Below are positions 52,423-61,415 of a stretch of DNA of 64,000 nt, one piece after another. The translations under genes were made by a program, and so were the position numbers. The notes beneath the pieces are model-generated. The model had not been told where the DNA came from, did no database searches, and worked only from the letters and a program-made list of their open reading frames with translations. Every line of letters begins with the position of its first letter. Within the stretch, counting starts at the first letter, position 1. This stretch comes from G965197005 sp965197005 (GTDB lineage Bacteria; Pseudomonadota; Gammaproteobacteria; Pseudomonadales; Oceanobacteraceae), in assembly GCA_965197005.1 (NCBI GenBank), contig OZ239982.1, positions 1,984,001 to 2,048,000 on the forward strand, read 5' to 3'.

Positions 52423-53262
52423 ATGGCAAAAGTATATGACAGCTCTGTAGATTATTTAGCTAAATATCGCCGAGATAAAACCGCCAGTCAAAAGGCGTTA
52501 GAGCAATACAAGGTCGAAAATAAAAAATCCATGAAAGACAAACCCAAGTCAAACGAACTTGGACGAGATGCCTTTTTAAAACTAATGGTCGCTCAGCTTA
52601 AAAACCAAAATCCACTAGACCCTAAAGACAATCAAGCATTTGTAGCGCAGCTGGCACAGTTCTCAACAGTTGAAGGTATTGAAAAACTCAACAAAACCGC
52701 AACTGGATTTGAATCTTCTATGAACTCAAAAAGTGCACTACAAGCCTCCAGTATGGTTGGTCGCTCTGTCATTGTAGAAGGAAATAAAAACGGGTTATTA
52801 ATGGATAAAGGCGTAGTCAGTGGCTTTACCAACTTATCTTCCAGTGCCAGCAATATGGTATTGAGTATTCAGGGCAAAAACGGACAGTTACTAGAAAAAA
52901 TTGAGCTAGGCAACCATGAATCAGGGGCAATGTCCTTACGTTGGGACGGCTATAACCTCATGATGGACGGACAGGTTGTCAAAATTGACCACAGCAAACT
53001 AAAACGCAACGAAATTTTAAAAGATAAAGATGGCAAGCCTATCATAGGTCCTGATGGCAAACCCATGACCAAACCTTACCCAGCAGGTCAGTACCGTTTC
53101 AAAATCAATGCCCAGATCAAAGGCAAATCTGAAGATGTACAAATGCAGATGAGTTCCAAAGTCGATAGCGTGACGATGAGCGCCAACGGCAAAGTCACGC
53201 TAAATCTAACTGGTGGGCAAAATGCCACTATGGATAAAGTAAAACAAGTTTTAGATATTTAA
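52423..53262 (+). CDS. flgD: Flagellar hook assembly scaffold FlgD
   Basis: 279 aa. The conserved N-terminal part has GRDAFLKLMVAQLKNQNPLD and NQAFVAQLAQFSTVEGIEKL, typical of FlgD, which forms the temporary cap for hook growth. The C-terminal FlgD Ig/Tudor-like region is interrupted or extended (about residues 190-225) by a charged KDKDGKPIIGPDGKP segment. It is longer than the E. coli protein (about 230 aa). It is followed by flgE after 15 bases. Confidence 0.95.
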   Translation: MAKVYDSSVDYLAKYRRDKTASQKALEQYKVENKKSMKDKPKSNELGRDAFLKLMVAQLKNQNPLDPKDNQAFVAQLAQFSTVEGIEKLNKTATGFESSMNSKSALQASSMVGRSVIVEGNKNGLLMDKGVVSGFTNLSSSASNMVLSIQGKNGQLLEKIELGNHESGAMSLRWDGYNLMMDGQVVKIDHSKLKRNEILKDKDGKPIIGPDGKPMTKPYPAGQYRFKINAQIKGKSEDVQMQMSSKVDSVTMSANGKVTLNLTGGQNATMDKVKQVLDI

Positions 53263-53277
53263 TAGCAGGAGATAGTT

Positions 53278-56200
53278 ATGTCATTTAATATAGGTCTAAG
53301 CGGTATCAATGCCGCCTCAAAAGATATTAACGTAACAGGTAACAACATTGCCAATGCCAGCACAGTCGGTTTTAAAGAATCCCGTGCAGAATTTGCCGAT
53401 GTCTATACCTCTACCATTTTAGGTACAGGCTCTAAACCAATTGGTAGCGGCGTATTAACCGAGAATATTCGCCAAGAATTTAGTCAAGGTAGTTTATCTG
53501 GTACAGGTAACTCCCTAGACATGGCCATTGATGGCTCTGGTTTTTTTGTACTCAGAGATAGAGGCAACACCACCTATTCACGAGCAGGCATGTTTGGCTT
53601 AGATAAAGATGGCTATGTGGTTACCAATAATAAATCTCGGTTACAAGGCTATATGGCAAATGAAGGTGGTGTTGTCAGTGGTGTAATGGGAGACTTACGC
53701 ATTATTGTACAAAACCAACCCCCCAAACTAACCAATAAAGTAACCGCTATCTATAACTTAGATGCACGTAGCACGGTCTTACAAGAAAAAGGCTCACAAT
53801 ATGTAACCAATGGTGTTGCCGTAGGGCAAATGGACGTAGGTATTGCCAAATCAACACACACTATTTTAAGTGCCGCAGGTCAACCTACCAGCTCTGGTGC
53901 ACCTACCAGCTCTAAATTTGCTACCGCTTTAGGTGCAACGGTAACCCATGGTGCAACCACGATTAGTATTGATATAGGCGGCGGTGCTCAGGTAATTAAC
54001 ATTCCAGCTACAGGTGGTGCAATTAGCCGTCAAGCAGCGGTGACGAATATCCAAAATGCCATTAATACCGCATTAGGCACACAACAAATACAAGCCTCAT
54101 TAACCCCCACCAACCATTTAAAATTAAGCCGTGCAGGTTATCAAGCAACCACAGGCGCAGGCTTTAGTTTGTCTGCTATCGGCACTCCTTTTACTGCCGC
54201 TTTTGGCGCAGCAGGTGCGGTTACTGCAGGCACACCAGGGAGTAAATTATTTATTGGAGCAACCCCACAGCTAGCTGACTTTAGAAGCATTCCCGGCACA
54301 GCCACAACCAACCGGACTAAATCAGCACCACCACTTGCCATTACCACGGCAAGCCCCGGTACCTTTTCAAAATTAACCGCTAATAACAACTACTCTGCTC
54401 TAGATTTAAGCACTGCAACAGGTAATAAATTAAACTTTACCATTGCCAGTGAATCTGGCTCTACCTATAACATTAACCTAAGCCAAGCAAGCTGGACAGG
54501 TGAAGCACCTACTAGCTGGACTGCAGTCACCTTACTAGAAATTGTGACCCAAATTAATGCCCAAATCACACCTGCCGGCGCAGCTATTGCTAGTGCCTCT
54601 GGAGGTAAGCTGGTGCTCACGTCTAAAGCACCAGCAACTCATGGTCAATACATTAATATTGCCGATGCAGCTACCTCTGTAAACTATAATCTAGGCAGCT
54701 TAGGCTTTTTATCTTCTAACCATCATAATTCAGGCACCAACCCTGTTGCAGCAAACAATGAGTTTCGTCTGCAAGTAACCAGCACCTCAGGTCATGCCAG
54801 CTCAGTTGTCCCCATTACCATTCCACCTGCTAACTACTCCACGATGGGAGACTTAGCTCAAGCCATTCAACAACAAATTAACCTAAGCATTGGGGTGAAC
54901 GGCTTAGCAGATAAGGTCTCAGTTAAAGCAGTAGGCGGGCAGTTGGTCTTTACCAATAAGCACTTAGGCTCAGGAGAAAATATCTCAATTACCCCAGGGG
55001 CAACATATCCAGGTGCGGTCTCTTTACTTAAACTAGATGATATGTTCTCTGTCTCAGGCCAAAATGAAGTTGATAAAACCAATAGCTTCAGAATTAACCT
55101 AACCGTACCTGCGCCTGATACAGGCAACCGTAGCGGCACCGTACAAATTAAACTTAATGAGCAGTACCGCTCAGTACAACAATTAGCGGCAAGCATAAAC
55201 CGCCAGCTTAATCAGCAAAGTAGTGATGATTATATTGGCGTACGTGCCGAGGCAATAGAAATAGAACCTAAGGTTGTACCACCCCAGTTTAAATTACAGC
55301 TCAAGGCAACCAAAGAAGGGGAAGCCTCTATTATCTCTATTACCGATATTTCCGCCACAGGTAAAGACGTTAGAGCGGAAGAACTGTTTGGTATTTTGCA
55401 AACCAATCCAGCGAATACGGGATTACTCAAACAGGGTGTTGAAGGCGTTTCTAACGAATATCCTGAGCAAAAAGTGGTATTAATGAACCCCAAAGGTGAA
55501 CGCACAAACATTACCATTCCCAAACACTCAGAAGCCAATGAAATTGTAGCCATTTTTAATAAACAACCTGGGGTTCAGGTTTCTGCAAAAACACAATTAA
55601 CCATTCCGATTAATGGCTTTAACAGCCCAGGCAAGGCCATGCGCTTAGTGGTTAATGGTCAAGAGTTAAGCTCTGCCAGCTTAAAAGATATGGCAAAAGA
55701 GATTACCAAACTACGTGAAACCACCATGCCAGGCTTTAAAGCCGAAGTAAACAGTGCTGGCAATTTGGTCATTACCAATGAAATAGGACGTGATATTAAA
55801 GTCACCATGAAAAGCCCTACGGTTACAGACTCTATCGTATTACAAGGCGCAGAAGGCACAGGGCCTGTTGTACTAGGTGGTTCTACAACGGCCAACCGCT
55901 CTGCTGCGCTCGGTGGCAAAGTAGACTTTATCTTCCATGCAGGCTATAAAATGATGGAACCAACCCCTGCTATTTCTGGTATTTTTAGTGCTTTAAATAA
56001 AGAAGACTTCAAACCTTATATTTTGAAGAAGTTTGATCCTAAAGATCAAAACACCTACAACAAAGCCTACTCTATGGAAATTTATGACAGCTTAGGTAAT
56101 CCGCATGTATTAACCAAATACTTTGTCAAAGAGCCATTAGATCCAAACCGCCCCAATGACAAAAATGTTTGGGCAATGTATGTACAAATTGACGGACGAG

Positions 56201-56865
56201 ATGTAGGCGACCCTGACCCCACATTGGCATTCCCCAAAAACCTAGAGCCAACCAGAGCACGCTTTGAGCTGTACTTTAACCAAGACGGCACATTAGATGA
56301 AACAGCAACAGGCAAAATGCACATTACCAACTGGGATCCTAAAGACAAAAATGGTCAACCCAACGGTGCCAGAACATCTAAAAATGTATTAGAAGGCGGC
56401 TTACCCATTAAAGAACCTTCAACAAACTCCAACTTTGAGCTCAGTTTAAACGGCTCAACCCAATATGGTGATGCCTTTGGAATTAACGACAGCAGCCAAA
56501 ACGGTTACTCACCTGGTCGTTTAAAAGGGCTAGAGATTGATAGCGAAGGCATTATTTTTGCCCGTTTTACCAACGGACAAGCAAAAAAACTAGGGCAAGT
56601 TGCATTAGCCAGATTTCGTAATCCAGAAGGGCTAACACCCGCAGGAGATACTGCTTGGGTAGAATCCTATGAATCTGGCACTGCCACCATTGGAGCGCCT
56701 AGAACAGCCTCCTTTGGTAAAATTGCCTCCAATAAGCTAGAAAACTCAAATGTGGATTTATCTGAAGAATTGGTTGGTTTAATTATTGCCCAACGTAATT
56801 TCCAGGCCAATGCCAAGACCATTTCCACTAATGACAAAATAACTCAAACTATTTTGAATATTTAA
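53278..56865 (+). CDS. flgE: Flagellar hook protein FlgE, unusually long
   Basis: 1195 aa, about three times the 400 aa of the E. coli hook protein. The N-terminal rod/hook signature (SFNIGLSGINAASKDINVTG, NNIANASTVGFKESRAEFAD) and the C-terminal one (LENSNVDLSEELVGLIIAQR, NFQANAKTISTNDKI) are intact, as are the FlgE D1 parts near GTGNSLDMAIDGSGFFVL and SMEIYDSLGNPHVLTKYF. About 750 extra residues (about 170-890) are Thr/Ser/Ala-rich, with recurring flagellin/FlgE-hypervariable-like modules (for example TSTSGHASSVVPITI and NRSGTVQIKLNEQYRSVQQL). They should project from the hook surface as added domains. Confidence 0.95.
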   Translation: MSFNIGLSGINAASKDINVTGNNIANASTVGFKESRAEFADVYTSTILGTGSKPIGSGVLTENIRQEFSQGSLSGTGNSLDMAIDGSGFFVLRDRGNTTYSRAGMFGLDKDGYVVTNNKSRLQGYMANEGGVVSGVMGDLRIIVQNQPPKLTNKVTAIYNLDARSTVLQEKGSQYVTNGVAVGQMDVGIAKSTHTILSAAGQPTSSGAPTSSKFATALGATVTHGATTISIDIGGGAQVINIPATGGAISRQAAVTNIQNAINTALGTQQIQASLTPTNHLKLSRAGYQATTGAGFSLSAIGTPFTAAFGAAGAVTAGTPGSKLFIGATPQLADFRSIPGTATTNRTKSAPPLAITTASPGTFSKLTANNNYSALDLSTATGNKLNFTIASESGSTYNINLSQASWTGEAPTSWTAVTLLEIVTQINAQITPAGAAIASASGGKLVLTSKAPATHGQYINIADAATSVNYNLGSLGFLSSNHHNSGTNPVAANNEFRLQVTSTSGHASSVVPITIPPANYSTMGDLAQAIQQQINLSIGVNGLADKVSVKAVGGQLVFTNKHLGSGENISITPGATYPGAVSLLKLDDMFSVSGQNEVDKTNSFRINLTVPAPDTGNRSGTVQIKLNEQYRSVQQLAASINRQLNQQSSDDYIGVRAEAIEIEPKVVPPQFKLQLKATKEGEASIISITDISATGKDVRAEELFGILQTNPANTGLLKQGVEGVSNEYPEQKVVLMNPKGERTNITIPKHSEANEIVAIFNKQPGVQVSAKTQLTIPINGFNSPGKAMRLVVNGQELSSASLKDMAKEITKLRETTMPGFKAEVNSAGNLVITNEIGRDIKVTMKSPTVTDSIVLQGAEGTGPVVLGGSTTANRSAALGGKVDFIFHAGYKMMEPTPAISGIFSALNKEDFKPYILKKFDPKDQNTYNKAYSMEIYDSLGNPHVLTKYFVKEPLDPNRPNDKNVWAMYVQIDGRDVGDPDPTLAFPKNLEPTRARFELYFNQDGTLDETATGKMHITNWDPKDKNGQPNGARTSKNVLEGGLPIKEPSTNSNFELSLNGSTQYGDAFGINDSSQNGYSPGRLKGLEIDSEGIIFARFTNGQAKKLGQVALARFRNPEGLTPAGDTAWVESYESGTATIGAPRTASFGKIASNKLENSNVDLSEELVGLIIAQRNFQANAKTISTNDKITQTILNI

Positions 56866-56871
56866 GCCAAA

Positions 56872-56908
56872 CCCTCACACCCATTATGTTAGGTGTGAGG
56901 GATTTTTA
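56872..56908 (+). terminator. Rho-independent terminator after flgE
   Basis: CCCTCACACC / GGTGTGAGGG, a perfect 10-base stem with 10-base loop, followed by ATTTTT. It separates flgBCDE from flgFGHI. Confidence 0.9.
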
Positions 56909-57019
56909 GCGGCAAAAATTGTCCTCTTGCAACAATACCTTATAAAAAAACATGGTTGCCAATGTACTAAAGCAATCTAATTCACTGATTTAAAAGGATT
57001 AAACAGCCAAAACAATAAG

Positions 57020-57036
57020 TTGGCATAAGCTATGCA
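57020..57036 (+). promoter_or_regulatory. Sigma-54 promoter of the flgFGHI operon
   Basis: TTGGCATAAGCTATGCA: GG (57022-57023) and GC (57034-57035) are 10 bases apart. It lies about 37 bases before the flgF ATG and shares the TTGGCAT start with the flgB promoter. Confidence 0.78.
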
Positions 57037-57072
57037 TTATATTCTGTAAGATTATTTTTACAGGATAATAAA

Positions 57073-57819
57073 ATGGATAAAGCACTTTATATTGCCATGA
57101 CAGGTGCCAAGCAAAATGTACTAGGGCAAGCCGCTCATGCCAACAACTTAGCCAACTCCAGCACCACAGGTTTTCGTTCAGACTTTACCCAAAGTCGTGC
57201 TATGGGCGTATTTGGCGAGCATTTCCCCTCTCGAGCTTACGCCATGACCGAACGTCCCATTAGCGACTTTCGTCAAGGACCATTAATTGAAACAGGCAGA
57301 CGCATGGACGTTAGCATAGAACATGCTGGTTGGTTTGCCGTACAAGGTCCTGATGGTAAAGAAGCCTACACAAGAGCAGGAGATTTAAGTGTTGATCCAC
57401 AAGGTCGCCTGTTAAATGGTCGTGGTCTACAAATGATAGGCACAGGCGGACCAATTACACTCCCCCCCTTTGAAAAAATTGAAATCAGCCGCACAGGGCT
57501 CATTACCATTCAACCCTCAGGTACAAAACCAGCAGGTGTTGCCGAACCCGTACAAATGAAACTGGTTAACCCTGACTATGAAACCCTAGAAAAAGGCAAA
57601 GATGGTTTATTTCGTTTTTTAGATAGCACCCAGCCACCTGCGGTTGCTGACCCAAACATCACCTTAGTTAACGGTTTTATTGAAGGCAGTAACGTAAATG
57701 CAGTTACCGAATTAACCAGCATTATGCAATTACATCGCCAGTATGAAATGCAAGTTAAACTAATGAAAAAAGTTGATGATAACTCATCGGCCTCCACCCG
57801 AATTATTGGCAATGCCTAA
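57073..57819 (+). CDS. flgF: Flagellar basal-body rod protein FlgF
   Basis: 248 aa proximal rod protein. Starts MDKALYIAMTGAKQNVLGQA with AHANNLANSSTTGFRSDFTQ. The central VSIEHAGWFAVQGPDG and C-terminal VNAVTELTSIMQLHRQYEMQ motifs fit FlgF. AGGATAA before the start. It is followed by flgG after 20 bases. Confidence 0.97.
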   Translation: MDKALYIAMTGAKQNVLGQAAHANNLANSSTTGFRSDFTQSRAMGVFGEHFPSRAYAMTERPISDFRQGPLIETGRRMDVSIEHAGWFAVQGPDGKEAYTRAGDLSVDPQGRLLNGRGLQMIGTGGPITLPPFEKIEISRTGLITIQPSGTKPAGVAEPVQMKLVNPDYETLEKGKDGLFRFLDSTQPPAVADPNITLVNGFIEGSNVNAVTELTSIMQLHRQYEMQVKLMKKVDDNSSASTRIIGNA

Positions 57820-57839
57820 TCTAAATTAAGGAGCATACT

Positions 57840-58625
57840 ATGCACGCAGCACTCTGGGTCAGTCAAACAGGTTTACAAGCCCAAGACTTAGCACTAACCA
57901 CTGTTTCTAACAACTTAGCAAACGTCTCAACCACAGGCTTTAAAAAAGACCGCCCTGTCTTTGAAGACTTGCTATATCAAATTCAGCGACAGCCTGGCAC
58001 CAACACCTCCGCCAATACCCGACTACCATCAGGCTTACAAGTTGGTGTTGGGGTACGTGTTGCAGGCACACAAAAAGTTTTTACCACAGGTTCGTTACAA
58101 ATTACCGACCAACCCTTAGATATGGCAATTAATGGACGTGGCTTTTTTCAAATAATGATGCCCGACGGCACCATTAATTACACCCGTGATGGGACTTTTC
58201 ATATGAATAATGAAGGCGTAATTGTCAATGTTAACGGCTACCCATTAGAACCACAAATTACCGTACCAGAACAAACCAACAACCTAATGATTAGCAAAGA
58301 TGGCATTGTACAAGCTACCCGATTTGGCAACCCAACGCCCACAGAAATTGGACGTATTGAACCTGTTGACTTTATTAACCCAGCAGGTCTACAAGCCATA
58401 GGAGGCAATCTATTTGCAGAAACCGCTGCCAGTGGTGCGCCACAAGTAGGTGTACCAACCAACGAAGGCTTTGGCAGCATTGAACAAAGTGCATTAGAAA
58501 ACTCCAATGTCGAAGTCGTTGAAGAACTAGTAAAAATGATTACCGTACAACGTGCTTATGAAATGAACTCCAAAGTCATTACCAAAGCCGACCGTATGTT
58601 GCAAACCCTAACGCAAACAGCATAA
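57840..58625 (+). CDS. flgG: Flagellar distal rod protein FlgG
   Basis: 261 aa, normal length. Starts MHAALWVSQTGLQAQDLALT with VSNNLANVSTTGFKKDRPVF; the FlgG-specific insertion TNTSANTRLPSGLQVGVGVR is present, and the C terminus carries ENSNVEVVEELVKMITVQRA. Forms the distal rod that passes through the L and P rings. Confidence 0.98.
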   Translation: MHAALWVSQTGLQAQDLALTTVSNNLANVSTTGFKKDRPVFEDLLYQIQRQPGTNTSANTRLPSGLQVGVGVRVAGTQKVFTTGSLQITDQPLDMAINGRGFFQIMMPDGTINYTRDGTFHMNNEGVIVNVNGYPLEPQITVPEQTNNLMISKDGIVQATRFGNPTPTEIGRIEPVDFINPAGLQAIGGNLFAETAASGAPQVGVPTNEGFGSIEQSALENSNVEVVEELVKMITVQRAYEMNSKVITKADRMLQTLTQTA

Positions 58626-58643
58626 CGATTAAAGGAGCACCCT

Positions 58644-59330
58644 ATGAATCTTAAATCTATTTGTTTTATTAGTAGCATATTAACGCTTTCTGCCTGCACC
58701 AGTGTACCGCTAGAAAAAGACGTTTACCCCAACGATCCTAAATTTGCCCCCGTAGCAGCGCAATCATTAACCCCGCCACCTACAGCAAATGGCTCCTTAT
58801 ACCAAGAACGCTACAGCTTTGGGCTATATACTGACCAACAAGCCACGCGTGTGGGCGATATTATTACCGTCATTTTTGACGAACAATACCGCGCCAAAAA
58901 ATCCGCTGACAGCAAAGCCAATAAAGACTCCAGCCAAAATACCAACATCAAAGGTATATTTGGTAGCGTACCGCAAGTAAACGGAGCTAATTTTGGTGTC
59001 AACACCAGCAACAAACAAAAATTTAATGGCAAAGGAGAGGCAAACCGCACCAACAGCTTAACAGGTAAAATCAGCGTAACCGTTGCCGATATTTTACCCA
59101 ATGGCGTACTGCGTATTCGTGGAGAAAAATGGCTAACCCTAAGTGAAGGAGATGAATACATTCGTATTAATGGACTGGTTCGCCCACAGGATATTAGCCC
59201 AACTAATACCGTCTCATCTAGCAATGTTGCCGATGCACGCATTTCTTTTGGTGGCAAAGGCGCACTTAGTAACAGCAGCAAACAAGGCTGGTTTGGACGC
59301 ATGATGATGTCCCCTTGGTGGCCATTTTAA
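58644..59330 (+). CDS. flgH: Flagellar L-ring lipoprotein FlgH
   Basis: 228 aa. Lipobox LTLSACTSV, conserved SLYQERYSFGLYTDQQATRV, VGDIITVIFDEQYRAKKSAD and GVLRIRGEKWLTLSEGDEYI with the closing VADARISFGGKGALSNSSKQ and PWWPF C terminus. Builds the outer-membrane bushing around the rod. GGAGC Shine-Dalgarno before the start. Confidence 0.97.
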   Translation: MNLKSICFISSILTLSACTSVPLEKDVYPNDPKFAPVAAQSLTPPPTANGSLYQERYSFGLYTDQQATRVGDIITVIFDEQYRAKKSADSKANKDSSQNTNIKGIFGSVPQVNGANFGVNTSNKQKFNGKGEANRTNSLTGKISVTVADILPNGVLRIRGEKWLTLSEGDEYIRINGLVRPQDISPTNTVSSSNVADARISFGGKGALSNSSKQGWFGRMMMSPWWPF

Positions 59331-59358
59331 CCGCACAATTGCACATTAGGAGCATATA

Positions 59359-60453
59359 ATGAAACACCGTTATCTATTAATTTTACTCATCATTGCTTTC
59401 TCGCTACCCACTTATGCTGAGCGTATTAAAGACATTGCCAGTATATCAGGCGTGCGCTCCAATCAATTAATTGGTTATGGTCTGGTCGTCGGGCTAGATG
59501 GCACAGGAGACAAAGCCCCTTTTACCACCCAAACGTTTCGTAACATGATGTCGCAATTTGGTATTACCTTACCTACAGGCGTAGACCCCAAGCTAAAAAA
59601 TGTTGCAGCCGTCTCTATTACCGCCTCCATGCCGCCTTTCTCTAAACCAGGGCAGCAAATAGACATTACCGTATCCTCATTAGGAAATGCCAAAAGTCTA
59701 CGAGGTGGCACACTCCTATTTTCCCCATTAAAAGGGGCGGACGGGCGCATTTATGCGGTTGCACAGGGCAACTTAGTTGTAGGTGGTTTTGGTGTCGAAG
59801 GCAACGATGGCTCTAAAATTACCCTAAATGTACCCAGCGTTGGGCGCATTCCTAATGGCGCAACTGTAGAACGAGCCATAGCCAATAACTTTAGTAATGG
59901 CGACAGCTTAGTATTTAACCTTAACCGCCCTGACTTCACCTCTGCCAAAGCAATGGTTGAAAGCATTAACGAATTACTAGGCGATGGCACCGCAGAAGCC
60001 ATGGACGCAACCTCTGTACGTGTTAGTGCTCCTCGCAACCCCAGTCAACGTGTTGCTTACTTATCTGTTATTGAGAATTTACAAGTCACCACAGGCAAAG
60101 AACGTGCAAAAGTAATTATCAACTCACGCACAGGTACCATCGTAATGGGTCAGCATGTCATGATTGAACCCGTTGCCGTTACCCATGGTAGTTTAACCGT
60201 AACAATCAATGAAGAATTAGGGGTATCTCAACCCAATGCTCTTGCCGAAGGCGATACCGTAGTAGTACCAAAAAGTAACGTTGATGTAGAACAAAATGGA
60301 GATAAACGTATGTTTAAATTCGGACCTGCGGTATCATTAGAAAATATCGTCAAAGCCGTTAATGCCGTAGGCGTTGCCCCTGGCGATTTAATGGCAATTT
60401 TAGAAGCGATGAAACAAGCTGGCGCACTAAAAGCAGAACTAATTGTAATTTAA
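59359..60453 (+). CDS. flgI: Flagellar P-ring protein FlgI
   Basis: 364 aa periplasmic protein with a Sec signal peptide (about residues 1-20, ending TYAERIKDIA). Family motifs are GVRSNQLIGYGLVVGLDGTG, the TQTFRNMMSQFGITLPTGVD segment and RTGTIVMGQHVMI. Forms the ring in the peptidoglycan layer. The usual next gene, flgJ, is not found here. Confidence 0.97.
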   Translation: MKHRYLLILLIIAFSLPTYAERIKDIASISGVRSNQLIGYGLVVGLDGTGDKAPFTTQTFRNMMSQFGITLPTGVDPKLKNVAAVSITASMPPFSKPGQQIDITVSSLGNAKSLRGGTLLFSPLKGADGRIYAVAQGNLVVGGFGVEGNDGSKITLNVPSVGRIPNGATVERAIANNFSNGDSLVFNLNRPDFTSAKAMVESINELLGDGTAEAMDATSVRVSAPRNPSQRVAYLSVIENLQVTTGKERAKVIINSRTGTIVMGQHVMIEPVAVTHGSLTVTINEELGVSQPNALAEGDTVVVPKSNVDVEQNGDKRMFKFGPAVSLENIVKAVNAVGVAPGDLMAILEAMKQAGALKAELIVI

Positions 60454-60469
60454 TAAAAAAGAGAATCCT

Positions 60470-60781
60470 GTGAACGAAGAGCTATTTGCACAAATAAAAA
60501 ACCTATCAATGGACATTCATGCACTCATTAAAAATGGAGTCAAAGAAGAAGTAGATGAGATTATAGAAAAGCGCAACCAACTACTTGAACAATGGTTTTC
60601 TGAATTTAACGAACAAATAGAAATAAGCAAAAGCCAAGAAGCCTACTTAGAAGAACTACTACAGGTAGAAGAACAAATGGTTGCCGATTTAAAGCAAGAA
60701 CAAGAACAAATTAGGCTCGCCCAAAAACAACAAAACCAAGCCAACAGCTACCAACAAATGTCAGATGACAATGACCACTAA
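60470..60781 (+). CDS. Small helical protein at the end of the flg operon, unrecognised
   Basis: 103 aa with a GTG start (AAGAGA 6-11 bases upstream). It is predicted to be almost all alpha-helical and strongly charged (Glu/Gln/Lys), with a coiled-coil C-terminal half ending in a Gln/Asn-rich tail. It has no signal peptide. Size, helical content and place behind flgI resemble flagellar export chaperones of the FliT/FlgN kind, but no family motif can be named. It stands where flgJ is normally found. Its stop overlaps the stop of the convergent channel gene. Confidence 0.65.
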   Translation: MNEELFAQIKNLSMDIHALIKNGVKEEVDEIIEKRNQLLEQWFSEFNEQIEISKSQEAYLEELLQVEEQMVADLKQEQEQIRLAQKQQNQANSYQQMSDDNDH

Positions 60782-61413
60782 TTTCTTTCTTTATATACAG
60801 GCAACGTCCAATTCCACTGTACTGCCGCCAAACGCAATCCGGTGGTTAAAAGAGCCGCCAAAATAATCCCCACGCCCCAACCGACATTAAAATGAAATAA
60901 AACAACCAATAACGCAGCACCAGCAAAAGACGCAGTTGCATACCAAGGGCTACTGGTAAAAATAAACGGCTCTTGATTACACAATACATCACGCAAAATA
61001 CCACCTGCCACCGCCGTAATAACGCCCATAAAACAAGCAATTAACCAATGAGTTTGCATCATTAATGCCGCTTGCGTACCAGAAACCGTATATAACCCCA
61101 AAGCAATGGCATCTGGTAATAAAAACCAGCGAGGATTAAGGTTAACCAAGCGCACAATAAAAAAAGTAACCAATGCGCTGCCCCAAGTTAAAATCAAATA
61201 ACTGGGTGCTAGAAGCCAAAATACCGAACGCTCAAGCAATAAATCACGCAACGTACCACCGCCTAATGCGGCACAAAAAGCCACCATCATCATGCCAAAT
61301 AAATCATACGGCTTATGACGTACCTCTAAAATACTCGCACTGGCAGAAAAAATAGTGGCAAATAAGGTTGACCAATATAAAGCATCACCCGTTAATAAAT
61401 GACTTAAACTCAT
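60778..61413 (-). CDS. TRIC-like trimeric intracellular cation channel family protein (UPF0126, YicG/YadS)
   Basis: 211 aa, seven predicted transmembrane helices made of two homologous halves, each with a GGGTLRDLL- or GGILRDVLC-type motif (about residues 50-58 and 137-145). This family gave the prokaryotic structures related to TRIC potassium channels. It lies 2 bases behind the M17 aminopeptidase gene. Confidence 0.92.
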   Translation of the reverse strand: MSLSHLLTGDALYWSTLFATIFSASASILEVRHKPYDLFGMMMVAFCAALGGGTLRDLLLERSVFWLLAPSYLILTWGSALVTFFIVRLVNLNPRWFLLPDAIALGLYTVSGTQAALMMQTHWLIACFMGVITAVAGGILRDVLCNQEPFIFTSSPWYATASFAGAALLVVLFHFNVGWGVGIILAALLTTGLRLAAVQWNWTLPVYKERN

Positions 61414-61415
61414 AA

